From contig NC_020284.1 in assembly GCF_000340905.1 (NCBI RefSeq), forward strand, positions 310,001-374,000: a stretch of DNA of 64,000 nt, read 5' to 3'. The notes beneath the pieces are model-generated. The model made no database searches. It was not told where the DNA came from and saw only the letters and a list, made by a program, of their open reading frames with translations. Source of the DNA: Candidatus Kinetoplastibacterium galatii TCC219 (GTDB taxonomy: Bacteria; Pseudomonadota; Gammaproteobacteria; Burkholderiales; Burkholderiaceae_B). Both the position numbers and the translations under genes were made by a program. Shown one piece after another: positions 38,378 to 47,031 of this stretch (its first letter is position 1; each line of letters opens with the position of its first letter).

Positions 38378-38431
38378 CTTCTGAGTATTCAAACATAACA
38401 AGAACAATAAAATAAGCAAAATGCTAGCTAA

Positions 38432-38914
38432 TTAGTTGGTATTTCTTATAGCAGCTGATATTGCTATAACTGCTAGTATTATAAATAGAGATAAGCTCCA
38501 TACAAAATACTCAACTCCGAATAAGAAAACAGGGTCGTCTGCACATGATGAGTATACGTTAAATAGCCAGGGAATTGATGAATCAAATCCTGTGCTGCTG
38601 ATTATTGTGTCAGCAGGCGTCGTCATACATGACAGACTTTCTGAATAAGATACTTTTTGCATATATGCAGCAAATATGCCAAATATACTTAATATTGATA
38701 TAACTATTGCTATTATTCTAGACAATATATCGCTTCTTATGTAATAACCTACAAATGAAACAATTCCTATTATAAAAAAAATTAGACGTTGTACGATACA
38801 CCAAGAACATGGCTTCATATCAAACACATGCTGAGATATAAGTGCCGCAGATATTGAAGTGAAGCAAAGTATAGAAACCAAAATAAATAATCTATTACGA
38901 TAAGTTGTTTGCAT
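38432..38914 (-). CDS. dsbB: Disulfide bond formation protein B
   Basis: Four-span inner-membrane quinone reductase that reoxidises DsbA. The first periplasmic cysteine pair is Cys36-Cys39 in PCSWCIVQR; the second is Cys96 (SLSCMTT) with Cys124 (YSSCADD). Hydrophobic stretches fall around residues 8-28, 43-59, 65-84 and 135-156. 160 residues, slightly under E. coli DsbB (176). Together with bamA and other envelope genes it shows that oxidative folding in the periplasm is kept. dsbA is not in the window. Confidence 0.94.
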   Translation of the reverse strand: MQTTYRNRLFILVSILCFTSISAALISQHVFDMKPCSWCIVQRLIFFIIGIVSFVGYYIRSDILSRIIAIVISILSIFGIFAAYMQKVSYSESLSCMTTPADTIISSTGFDSSIPWLFNVYSSCADDPVFLFGVEYFVWSLSLFIILAVIAISAAIRNTN

Positions 38915-38974
38915 GATGGGCTCTATAAAATCTTAGTCTTGGTATAAGTAATCATCTTAATATAAAATTTTAAA

Positions 38975-39655
38975 TTACAGAAAAGTTCTAACTAGTTCAT
39001 TCACGCCAGCCCAACAAATTTGAACGCCAAGGCAAAGCATGATAAAAGAAGAAAGTTTCATAAATACAGCAGTACCGCTTTCTCCTAATTTGTTTAACAT
39101 TTGCGCTGCAAATTTCATACATATATAAAGTATAGATGATAGTAAAAGTATAGCTAAAACAGATCCTGAGAATTTTAGGGTCATTGCATTGATATTGGTG
39201 CTATCAATTAGATAAATTCCTACTGCTATCGCTCCTGATATAGCACCTGGCCCAAAAGCCACAGGGAATGTCAGAGGATAAAACGCACGAGAATTTGCTT
39301 GTTCTAAACTCATTAGTTCCTGTTTGTCACTATCATTATCATTATCTTCGTCTGAAGAAGTTATTAGACTCCAAGCGCTAAATATTATTAATGTACCACC
39401 ACCTAGCCTTACAATTGGTAAAGATATTCCAAACAAGGCTAATATTGCATTACCTATTAACAGTGTAGCTATTAGCATTATAGCTACATTGCTAGCAACT
39501 TTTTTTGCTAGCATTAATCTTGTATCTGGTGATGCATTTTCTGTCATAGAAAGAAATATCGGAGCAATTGCTGGTGGATTTAAAAAAGGAAGCAATGTTC
39601 CAAAAGTGAATAAAAAACTTTTTGTCAAAGGAGATAAGAATTCTGGAAGTAGCAT
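38975..39655 (-). CDS. MarC-family integral membrane protein
   Basis: UPF0056/MarC protein with about six membrane spans and no known substrate. The N-terminal SFLFTFGTLLPFLNPPAIAPIFLSMT and the PLTFPVAFGPGAISGAIA segment are family hallmarks. An acidic cytosolic loop (SSDEDNDNDSDKQE, about residues 100-113) separates the two halves. 226 residues. Despite the historical name (multiple antibiotic resistance), no link to resistance is established. It lies between map and dsbB on the minus strand. Confidence 0.88.
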   Translation of the reverse strand: MLLPEFLSPLTKSFLFTFGTLLPFLNPPAIAPIFLSMTENASPDTRLMLAKKVASNVAIMLIATLLIGNAILALFGISLPIVRLGGGTLIIFSAWSLITSSDEDNDNDSDKQELMSLEQANSRAFYPLTFPVAFGPGAISGAIAVGIYLIDSTNINAMTLKFSGSVLAILLLSSILYICMKFAAQMLNKLGESGTAVFMKLSSFIMLCLGVQICWAGVNELVRTFL

Positions 39656-39836
39656 AATTTAAGTAAATTGAAAATTAAATGAATATTTGGTCTCGTTGGA
39701 TATCGTGCTAATTGCGAATTAGTTAAAATTCTAGAAAGAATACATGGTGATAATTTCTCCCCACTCTTAAAATATTTTGCATATTCAAAATCTAACCAAG
39801 TCACCTAACATGACGACTACATTATAACAGATTTAT

Positions 39837-40649
39837 TTAAAATATATCTTGATTATCAATAAATGATGGTGGTTTGGGTGTCCCTGATGACACTGTCAGA
39901 ACTTCATATCCAATATCAGTTACACAAATTGTATGCTCCCACTGGGCAGATAGACTATGATCACATGTGACTATTGTCCATCCATCCGACAGTTGTTTTA
40001 CTCCTCTCTTTCCTGCGTTTATCATTGGTTCTATTGTAATTAACATACCAGTCTTTAGTAATTCACCAGTATTAGGTTTTCCATAGTGAAGAACTTGTGG
40101 ATTTTCATGAAAGTTCTTCCCAATTCCATGGCCGCAAAACTCCCTTACTACAGAGAAACCTGCTTCTTCAGCATGTTTTTGTATGGCATGTCCTATGTCT
40201 CCTAATCTGGCGTAATTCTTTACTTTTTGTATGCCTTTCCACATGCATTCATATGCTATTTCCGATAGTCTTAACGATTGTATAGACTGATCCCCGACAT
40301 GATACATTCTGCTAGTATCTCCGTACCACTCGTCTTTTATTATTGTAACATCTATATTTAATGAGTCTCCGTTCTTTAGAATTCTATTACCAGGAATCCC
40401 GTGACATACTTGATGATTTACGGAAGTACATATAGCTCCTGGGAATGGTGAATGTCCGGGTGGAGCATAACCAACAGTTGCTGATTTTACCTTCAGCTCA
40501 TCTGTTAAATATTCCTTGCATAATTTATCCAGATATCCAGTCGTAACGCCTGGTTTTACAAAACTTGTTATAAAATCTAATATTTTTGCTGCATCTTGGC
40601 AAGCAGATCTCATTTTATTCAGATCATTTTTATTTTTAATAATACCCAT
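39837..40649 (-). CDS. map: Methionine aminopeptidase, type I
   Basis: Removes N-terminal methionine from nascent proteins. The five metal ligands are embedded in NIDVTIIKDEWYGDTSRMY (two Asp), EFCGHGIGKNFHE (His), ITIEPMIN (Glu) and WEHTICVT (Glu). 270 residues, normal for type Ia without an SH3 extension. It diverges from rpsB, the standard arrangement in proteobacteria. The spacer on its 3' side (39656-39836) is gene-poor and may hold a decayed frame. Confidence 0.96.
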   Translation of the reverse strand: MGIIKNKNDLNKMRSACQDAAKILDFITSFVKPGVTTGYLDKLCKEYLTDELKVKSATVGYAPPGHSPFPGAICTSVNHQVCHGIPGNRILKNGDSLNIDVTIIKDEWYGDTSRMYHVGDQSIQSLRLSEIAYECMWKGIQKVKNYARLGDIGHAIQKHAEEAGFSVVREFCGHGIGKNFHENPQVLHYGKPNTGELLKTGMLITIEPMINAGKRGVKQLSDGWTIVTCDHSLSAQWEHTICVTDIGYEVLTVSSGTPKPPSFIDNQDIF

Positions 40650-40909
40650 TTTCTATTTTTAAAAATTTTATTTTTACATCGATTTAATGTAATAATTATT
40701 TTTTAACCGCACGAGTTGATATTAAATCCCAATATTATTGATTGCAATGATTATTTTGTTTTACTTACAAATAATAATAAATAATTCTCATTTATATAAA
40801 ATAAATTAACTATTATTGTAATTCTTGAAGCCATATTTATCTTGTTTGTGTATAATTGTCAGCTAGAAATATTAAATAATATATAATTGAGTGTAAATTT
40901 TTAAATCGC
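40650..40909. promoter_or_regulatory. Divergent map/rpsB spacer with candidate rpsB promoter
   Basis: 260 gene-free bases. The only recognisable signal is TATAAT at 40851-40856 with TTGAAG at 40825-40830. The 20-base spacing is long, so the -35 assignment is weak. The remainder is AT-rich sequence in which I see nothing further. The structured leader of rpsB follows immediately. Confidence 0.4.
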
Positions 40910-40976
40910 ACAATACGTTGTCAGGGGTGTCTTTTTAGTTAGATGCTTACGTATTGTAAGAAATTAACCCTTGGAG
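40910..40976 (+). promoter_or_regulatory. rpsB leader hairpin with possible pseudoknot at the ribosome-binding site
   Basis: ACAATACGT (40910-40918) and ACGTATTGT (40949-40957) form a perfect 9-bp stem with a 30-base loop. The loop has AGGGGT (40923-40928), which can pair with ACCCT at 40967-40971, directly before the GGAG ribosome-binding site (40973-40976). In E. coli, S2 represses rpsB-tsf translation through its 5' leader. This architecture suggests a similar autoregulatory element. Confidence 0.55.
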
Positions 40977-40982
40977 ATTTTA

Positions 40983-41723
40983 ATGTCTATTATGAGAGAA
41001 ATGTTAGAGGCCGGTGTACACTTTGGACATCAGACAAGATACTGGAATCCTAAAATGTCCCAGTATATTTTTGGTCAAAGAAATAAGATACATATAATTA
41101 ATCTTGAGAAAACTGTAGAGAAGTATCTAGAAGCATTAAAATTTATTAAAAAATCTTCATCTAGCGGTAGCAATATTTTATTTGTTGGAACAAAAAGAGC
41201 AGCTCGTGAATTTGTAGCTAGTGAAGCTAGTAGATGTAATATGCCTTATGTAGATTCTAGATGGCTTGGTGGAATGCTTACTAATTTTAAAACAGTAAAA
41301 TCTTCTATCAAGAGATTGAAAGAAATGGAAAGTATTGTTGCTAGTGGCAATGCCGATAAGATGATCAAAAAGGAAGGATTATTATTCCATAGAGAGCTAG
41401 ATAAGCTCAATAAGTCTATTGGTGGCATTAAAAATATGAATAATCTTCCAGATATAATATTTATTATAGATGTTGGTTATCATAAAATTGCTATATCAGA
41501 GGCTAGAGCTTTAGGTATAAAAGTTGTTGCTGTTGTGGATACTAATCATTCTCCTGATGGTGTTGATTATGTTATTCCAGGGAATGACGATTCAGCTAAG
41601 GCGATTTCTTTATATTGCAAAGGGATAGCAGACGCAGTGTTAGAAGGCCGCAAAAAAAATGTAGATGATATTGTTGATGTCATTAAAGAAACCACAGAAG
41701 ACTTTGTTGAAGTAGATCTTTAA
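40983..41723 (+). CDS. rpsB: 30S ribosomal protein S2
   Basis: Late-assembling small-subunit protein. It starts [25 protein letters not shown], with GGAG at ideal spacing; an in-frame TTG four codons earlier is less likely. [17 protein letters not shown] and [24 protein letters not shown] are typical. 246 residues, the normal length. First gene of the long rpsB-tsf-pyrH-frr-uppS-cdsA-dxr-bamA cluster. It is preceded by a structured leader. Confidence 0.97.
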   Translation: MSIMREMLEAGVHFGHQTRYWNPKMSQYIFGQRNKIHIINLEKTVEKYLEALKFIKKSSSSGSNILFVGTKRAAREFVASEASRCNMPYVDSRWLGGMLTNFKTVKSSIKRLKEMESIVASGNADKMIKKEGLLFHRELDKLNKSIGGIKNMNNLPDIIFIIDVGYHKIAISEARALGIKVVAVVDTNHSPDGVDYVIPGNDDSAKAISLYCKGIADAVLEGRKKNVDDIVDVIKETTEDFVEVDL

Positions 41724-41783
41724 TATTGTTTTTAGTTTTTTATTAGATGAAAACTCATAATTTTTAGGTATTTTAGGAATAAT

Positions 41784-42680
41784 ATGTCCAATATTAACGC
41801 AGCTCTCGTAAAAGAATTAAGGGAAAAGACTGATGCTCCTATGATGGAATGCAAAAAAGCACTTATCGAGTCTGATGGTGATATAAAAAAAGCAGAAGGT
41901 CTTTTGAGAATAAAGTTAGGAAATAAAGCTAATAAGGCAGCATCTCGTGTAGCTGCTGAAGGCTTGATCGGTTTGTATATTTCAGAAGATTTGAAATCAG
42001 GAGCTTTAATCGAAGTTAATTGTGAGACTGATTTTGTTGCTAAAAACAAAGATTTTATTTCTTTTGTAAGCAAACTTGCAGAAATAGTAGCAAATAATAA
42101 TCCAGCTGATTTATTAGAACTTAGCAATTTAATTTTTGATACTGATACTGTTGATAGTGCCAGAAGATCTATGATTGGTAAAATTGGTGAAAATATCTCT
42201 ATCCGTCGTTTTACTAGAATAGCTGCAAATGGATCTTTATCTGGGTATAGTCATAATGGTCGTATAGGTGTATTAGTAGATCATTCAGGGAATGAGGATG
42301 TTGGTAAAGATGTTGCCATGCATATAGCAGCAGCTAAACCAAAATCTGTAGATTCTTCTGGCGTTAGCATAGATGAAATTAATACTGAGCGTTCAATTGC
42401 TCTAGAAAAAGCAAAAAAATCTGGCAAGTCAAGTGACATAATAGAAAAAATTGTTGAGGGATCAGTACAAAAATTTCTAAAAGAAGTTACATTGATGTCT
42501 CAGACTTTTGTAAAAGATGAAAAACAAACTGTTAAACAAATGCTTGATGAAAAATCATCATCAGTTGATAGTTTTGTGTTTTATGTTGTTGGAGATGGTA
42601 TAGAAAAAAAGAGGTGGATTTTGCAGCAGAAGTTGCAGCTGTTAGTTCTGTGTAATTTATCTATCATTACTAAAAGTTAG
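41784..42680 (+). CDS. tsf: Elongation factor Ts, C-terminus frameshifted at an A7 run
   Basis: Nucleotide exchange factor for EF-Tu. [20 protein letters not shown] and the TDFVAKN motif (about residue 80) are intact. The frame is normal to GDGIEKK (residue 276) and then reads RWILQQK... to 298 residues. The expected tail [14 protein letters not shown] is encoded in the -1 frame (42611-42652), ending at TAA 42653-42655. The junction is A AAA AAG at 42605-42611, a classic slippery heptamer, with GGAG ten bases upstream. A -1 frameshift or one extra A in the mRNA would give a normal 290-residue protein. A sequencing error in the homopolymer is the alternative. Confidence 0.93.
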   Translation: MSNINAALVKELREKTDAPMMECKKALIESDGDIKKAEGLLRIKLGNKANKAASRVAAEGLIGLYISEDLKSGALIEVNCETDFVAKNKDFISFVSKLAEIVANNNPADLLELSNLIFDTDTVDSARRSMIGKIGENISIRRFTRIAANGSLSGYSHNGRIGVLVDHSGNEDVGKDVAMHIAAAKPKSVDSSGVSIDEINTERSIALEKAKKSGKSSDIIEKIVEGSVQKFLKEVTLMSQTFVKDEKQTVKQMLDEKSSSVDSFVFYVVGDGIEKKRWILQQKLQLLVLCNLSIITKS

Positions 42681-42758
42681 TTTTATTAATTTATTTTTTT
42701 GGTTGGTTAGATTGTTGAGTTGTATATTACTGGTATGTAAATCATCGGAATTTCAAGC

Positions 42759-43475
42759 ATGTACAATAAACAATATAAAAGAGTTTTGTTGAAACTTTCT
42801 GGTGAAGCACTTATGGGTGATGATTCCTTTGGAATAAATAGATCAACCATTTTGTGTATCACTGAAGAGATATTGAAGGTTATTGAGTTAGGTGTTGAAT
42901 TAGCTATTGTAATAGGCGGTGGTAATATTTTCCGTGGCGTTGCTCCAGGAGCTCAGGGTATGGATCGTGCTACTGCTGATTATATGGGCATGATGGCTAC
43001 TATCATGAATGCTCTTGCTTTACAGGATTCTCTTAAATGTTTCGGTATAGATGCTCGTGTACAATCTGCTTTAAATATAGATCAGGTAGTAGAGCCTTAT
43101 ATAAGACCTAAGGCTCTACGATACTTAGAAGAAGGAAAGGTGGTAATTTTTGCTGCAGGTACAGGCAATCCTTTTTTTACTACTGATACTGCAGCTGCAT
43201 TACGTGGTGCCGAAATAGGTGCTGAAATTGTATTAAAAGCTACTAAAGTTGATGGTATATATAGTGCTGATCCAAAAAAAGATCCTACTGCTACCAGATA
43301 TATGCACATATGTTTTGATGAAGTAATTGTACGTAGAATTGAGGTTATGGATGCAACCGCTTTTGCGCTCTGCCGTGATCAAAAATTACCGATAAATGTA
43401 TTTTCTATATATAAATCTAGTGCCTTGAAACGTGTTGTGATAGGTGAGAATGAAGGCACATTGGTTCATCTTTAA
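42759..43475 (+). CDS. pyrH: UMP kinase
   Basis: Hexameric amino-acid-kinase-fold enzyme phosphorylating UMP. It begins [47 protein letters not shown] and [28 protein letters not shown] are family signatures. 238 residues, standard. It lies 78 bases after the tsf end and is followed by frr after 16 bases. The short spacing suggests cotranscription. Confidence 0.97.
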   Translation: MYNKQYKRVLLKLSGEALMGDDSFGINRSTILCITEEILKVIELGVELAIVIGGGNIFRGVAPGAQGMDRATADYMGMMATIMNALALQDSLKCFGIDARVQSALNIDQVVEPYIRPKALRYLEEGKVVIFAAGTGNPFFTTDTAAALRGAEIGAEIVLKATKVDGIYSADPKKDPTATRYMHICFDEVIVRRIEVMDATAFALCRDQKLPINVFSIYKSSALKRVVIGENEGTLVHL

Positions 43476-43491
43476 TAGGATAAATTTTTTT

Positions 43492-44052
43492 ATGAGTACA
43501 GATGAAATTCGTTGTTTTATTGAAAGCAAAATGTCTAAATCTATTGATGTGTTAGTGTCTAATTTAGCAAAAATTCGTACAGGTCGTGCTCATATTGGTA
43601 TTCTAGATCATATTTCTGTTGACTATTATGGCTCTTCTACTTTAATAAATAAAATAGCTAACGTTAATCTATTAGATGCTAGGAATATACAGGTTGTGCC
43701 TTATGAAAAAAATATGATTAACATAATAGAAAAGGCTATAAGAGAATCTGATTTAGGACTTAACCCAATTTCATTCGGTGATAGTATTAAGGTACCTATG
43801 CCTCCGTTAACGGAAGAGCGTCGCAAAAGCTTGGTTAAGGTTGTAAAAGCTGAAGGTGAAGAAACAAAAGTAGCTATACGAAATATTCGACGTGAGGCTA
43901 ATGATCTTCTAAAAAAAATGGTTAAAGATAAAGAAATATCAGAAGATGAAGAAAAAAGATCTCAAGATTCTATACAAAAAATAACAGATCAGAAAATAAT
44001 ATTAATAGGTCAAATAATATCTAAAAAAGAAACTGAGGTTATGGCCATATAG
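43492..44052 (+). CDS. frr: Ribosome recycling factor
   Basis: Splits post-termination ribosomes with EF-G. The start at MSTDEIRCFIESKM, preceded by TAGGAT, gives 186 residues (E. coli 185). RTGRAHIGILDHISVDYYG and the PPLTEERRKSLVKVVK segment are conserved. The frame is open further upstream into pyrH, but those codons do not fit the family. It lies between pyrH and uppS. Confidence 0.96.
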   Translation: MSTDEIRCFIESKMSKSIDVLVSNLAKIRTGRAHIGILDHISVDYYGSSTLINKIANVNLLDARNIQVVPYEKNMINIIEKAIRESDLGLNPISFGDSIKVPMPPLTEERRKSLVKVVKAEGEETKVAIRNIRREANDLLKKMVKDKEISEDEEKRSQDSIQKITDQKIILIGQIISKKETEVMAI

Positions 44053-44124
44053 TAAGTACGTCATAAAAATTTTTTGTGATGCTATTTTAAACTTTATTGT
44101 TTGTAATGGTTTGTTATATAAGTC

Positions 44125-44865
44125 ATGTTGATTAATAAACATCTTCCGCAGCATGTTGCGATTGTTATGGATGGTAACGGTCGTTGGGCAAATAAAAGAT
44201 TTCTACCAAGATCTTCAGGTCACTTTAAAGGGGTGCGTTCTGTTGGTCAAATCATAGATAGAGTTATTCAACTAGATATTCGGTATCTTACTTTGTTTGC
44301 ATTCAGTTCAGAAAATTGGCGCAGACCTGCTGATGAAATCGAATATCTAATGAATTTATTTATAAAAACCTTAGAGAACGAAGTAGATAGTTTAGTAGAT
44401 AAAGGGATAAATTTACGTATAATTGGAGATATTACTGTATTTAATAACCGACTTCAAAATTTAATAAATAGCGTTATTTATAAGACATCTAATAATAATA
44501 ATCTTTATCTTACAATAGCAGCGAATTATGGCGGAAGATGGGATATATTACAGGCTATAAAGAAGATGTTAAGAAAAGAATCTGATATCTTAGATAATAT
44601 AGATTGTATAAATGAAGATATTTTATCTCGCTATTTATCTATGTCTTGGGCTCCAGAACCAGATTTATTAATACGTACCGGTGGAGAAATACGTATATCC
44701 AATTTCTTGATATGGCAATTAGCTTATACAGAATTATATTTTACTGATATTTGTTGGCCTGATTTTGGTTCTAATGAATTGGAAGAAGCATTTCGATGGT
44801 ATCGTACAAGGGAGCGTAGATTCGGAAGGACGAGTGCCCAACTAGAGAAAGATCTGAGGCAATAA
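44125..44865 (+). CDS. uppS: Undecaprenyl diphosphate synthase
   Basis: Cis-prenyltransferase making the C55 carrier for peptidoglycan and LPS. The catalytic Asp16 lies in VMDGNGRWA. The SGHFKG His, [11 protein letters not shown] and the C-terminal [11 protein letters not shown] and AYTELYF segments define the family. The residue after GGE is Ile, where E. coli has His; this position varies among relatives. 246 residues. It is followed by cdsA after 19 bases. Confidence 0.96.
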   Translation: MLINKHLPQHVAIVMDGNGRWANKRFLPRSSGHFKGVRSVGQIIDRVIQLDIRYLTLFAFSSENWRRPADEIEYLMNLFIKTLENEVDSLVDKGINLRIIGDITVFNNRLQNLINSVIYKTSNNNNLYLTIAANYGGRWDILQAIKKMLRKESDILDNIDCINEDILSRYLSMSWAPEPDLLIRTGGEIRISNFLIWQLAYTELYFTDICWPDFGSNELEEAFRWYRTRERRFGRTSAQLEKDLRQ

Positions 44866-44884
44866 AATAAAGTGGGTTTATCGA

Positions 44885-45727
44885 ATGCTGAAACTTAGAA
44901 TTCTAACTGCGATAATGCTAATATCAATTTTTGCCTTATCTTTGTTATCAAGACATGAAGAGGACTTCATAATATTACTATCTGTTATAGTATCATTTGT
45001 TTTGTGGGAATGGCTCATGATGTCTATTCCTACTTATGTTTCAAAAAAATTGCATTCTAGTACCAATATTTTTTTTGCTGTGTTAGTATCATTAGCGTCT
45101 ATAAGCGCAAGTAGTATTATCAAATATAAGAGCATTATATATAAGACAATATTAGTTGTTAACATAATCTGGTTATTTTTATCTTTTGCCTCTGTATTTT
45201 TTGCTAGAGTATTCTCTAATGCAGAGCGTTTATTTATATCTATCTTCTCTGTTTTTTTGTGTTTTTCAGCCTGGTTTGTTATAGTGTTCTACTATATTAG
45301 TTACAGCTCATGGTTTATGATATCTCTTTTAGTCTTTATATGTTCAGTAGATGTCTTTGGATATTTTATAGGAAGATCTATTGGAAAAAAGAAATTAGCG
45401 TATAAGATTAGTCCAAATAAAACCATTGTTGGAGCAGTGTCAGGTATCTGTGCTTCTTTTATATGGTTTTATATAAGCAGCTTCATTGACGGTAGCTTTT
45501 CAAGTATTCTAATAGATAGATGGTCATTATTTTTAGCATTATTATTTTCAATAGTATTATCTTTTATTGCCATATTCGGTGATTTATTCGAGTCTTTACT
45601 AAAAAGAAATTCAGGAATTAAAGACTCAAGTAATCTTCTACCTGGTCATGGTGGTGTCTATGATAGGTTTGATACGATAATTTCAGTTGTTCCTACGGCG
45701 TTTTTATTATCAGAGGTATTGTTTTGA
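44885..45727 (+). CDS. cdsA: Phosphatidate cytidylyltransferase
   Basis: Integral membrane enzyme making CDP-diacylglycerol, the precursor of all phospholipids. It has about eight hydrophobic spans. The C-terminal signature runs from YKISPNKTIVGAVSG through GDLFESLLKRNSGIKDSSNLLPGHGGVYDRFD, containing the essential acidic and basic residues. 280 residues. Its stop codon overlaps the dxr start by four bases, implying coupled translation. Confidence 0.95.
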   Translation: MLKLRILTAIMLISIFALSLLSRHEEDFIILLSVIVSFVLWEWLMMSIPTYVSKKLHSSTNIFFAVLVSLASISASSIIKYKSIIYKTILVVNIIWLFLSFASVFFARVFSNAERLFISIFSVFLCFSAWFVIVFYYISYSSWFMISLLVFICSVDVFGYFIGRSIGKKKLAYKISPNKTIVGAVSGICASFIWFYISSFIDGSFSSILIDRWSLFLALLFSIVLSFIAIFGDLFESLLKRNSGIKDSSNLLPGHGGVYDRFDTIISVVPTAFLLSEVLF

Positions 45728-46932
45728 GTACATCTCGTCGAGTTTTTATTTTTGGATCTACCGGATCAATTGGTAAAAAAGCCCTTGAGGTTATTGATAA
45801 TTTTCATGAAGATATTGAGGTTTTTGGTATTAGTGCTTATAGCAGAATAGATTGTTTAGTTGCTCAGGCCATTAAATATAGGGTTAAAGTAGTTATTGTT
45901 CCCAGTACTCAATCTAAAGAACTTTTTTATGAAAAATGGACTAGTGATAATCCTATTCCTAAATTATTGGTTGGCTCTCAATCTCTTGTGGATATAGCCT
46001 ATGACAACAGTTATGATACGGTCATCGCTGCAATTGTAGGCATAGCAGGACTTCCATCAGCTCTAGCTGCAGCTAGAGCTGGGAAGCGTATTTTATTGGC
46101 AAATAAGGAGGTCCTGGTAGTGGCAGGAGATCTTTTTATGCAATACGTTTCTTATTATAAAGCAGAACTAATTCCCATAGATAGTGAACACAGTGCTATT
46201 TTTCAATGTCTATACGGTAATGCAAATAGTATTAATTTTAAAAAAATAGAAAATAATGTTAGGCGTATACTATTAACAGCTTCGGGAGGTCCGTTCCTTG
46301 AATATAGTACAGATAGTTTGCAAGATATAACTCCTGCAAAAGCATGTTTGCATCCAAAATGGAGTATGGGTCGCAAGATATCTGTAGATTCATCAACTAT
46401 GATGAACAAGGGATTTGAAGTTATTGAGACTTACTGGTTATTTAATATTCCTATAAGAAAAATTGAAGTATTGGTACACCCGCAAAGTATAATACATTCT
46501 ATGGTTGAGTATATCGATGGTTCAGTGATAGCACAGTTAAGCAAACCTGATATGGGTATTCCTATATCTTATGCTTTGGGTTTTCCAGAGAGAACAAAAA
46601 ATGAAGTTGGATTTATAGATTTCAAAGATCTTATGAAGCTTGAGTTTTACCAGCCTGATTTTGTGAAATTTCCATGTTTATCATTAGCTTTTGATGCGTT
46701 AAAATTAGGACAGGCACATTGTATCGTTTTAAATGCAGCGAATGAGGTAGCAGTAGAGGCCTTTCTTAACGATTCTATAAAATATACAAGTATTCCAAAA
46801 ATAATAGAAGAATCTATAAATTGGTATGAGAAGAAAACTCCTTACTTATTAAATAATTTAGATGATATATTGCACTTAGATATGGTTTCTCGTAGTTTTG
46901 CTTATAAAAATTTGTCGTCTATTATGAAATAA
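45724..46932 (+). CDS. dxr: 1-deoxy-D-xylulose 5-phosphate reductoisomerase
   Basis: Second step of the MEP isoprenoid pathway, NADPH dependent. The N-terminal nucleotide motif FGSTGSIGKKALEVI, LANKEVLVVAG, DSEHSAIFQCL and the substrate-binding loop with HPKWSMGRKISVDSSTMMNKG are all present. 402 residues. It starts with TTG overlapping the cdsA stop. The usual next gene, rseP, is absent and bamA follows after about 100 bases. Confidence 0.95.
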   Translation: MSTSRRVFIFGSTGSIGKKALEVIDNFHEDIEVFGISAYSRIDCLVAQAIKYRVKVVIVPSTQSKELFYEKWTSDNPIPKLLVGSQSLVDIAYDNSYDTVIAAIVGIAGLPSALAAARAGKRILLANKEVLVVAGDLFMQYVSYYKAELIPIDSEHSAIFQCLYGNANSINFKKIENNVRRILLTASGGPFLEYSTDSLQDITPAKACLHPKWSMGRKISVDSSTMMNKGFEVIETYWLFNIPIRKIEVLVHPQSIIHSMVEYIDGSVIAQLSKPDMGIPISYALGFPERTKNEVGFIDFKDLMKLEFYQPDFVKFPCLSLAFDALKLGQAHCIVLNAANEVAVEAFLNDSIKYTSIPKIIEESINWYEKKTPYLLNNLDDILHLDMVSRSFAYKNLSSIMK

Positions 46933-47031
46933 AGTATCGCAGTATCGCGCTTATATTCTAGAAATTTTTTGTTTTTAAGAGAATATTATGATAATTACTA
47001 ACATTCTTTAACATATTAGGACCGGCTTAAG

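Noticed and set aside
38324..38400. GC-richer stretch after purF considered as a tRNA or small RNA
   Set aside because: It is a simple 14-bp hairpin with an 8-base loop; no cloverleaf arms or T-loop motif.
39656..39836. map-marC spacer examined for a tRNA
   Set aside because: No T-loop consensus or acceptor stem pairing; only a 6-bp CTAATT/AATTAG hairpin.
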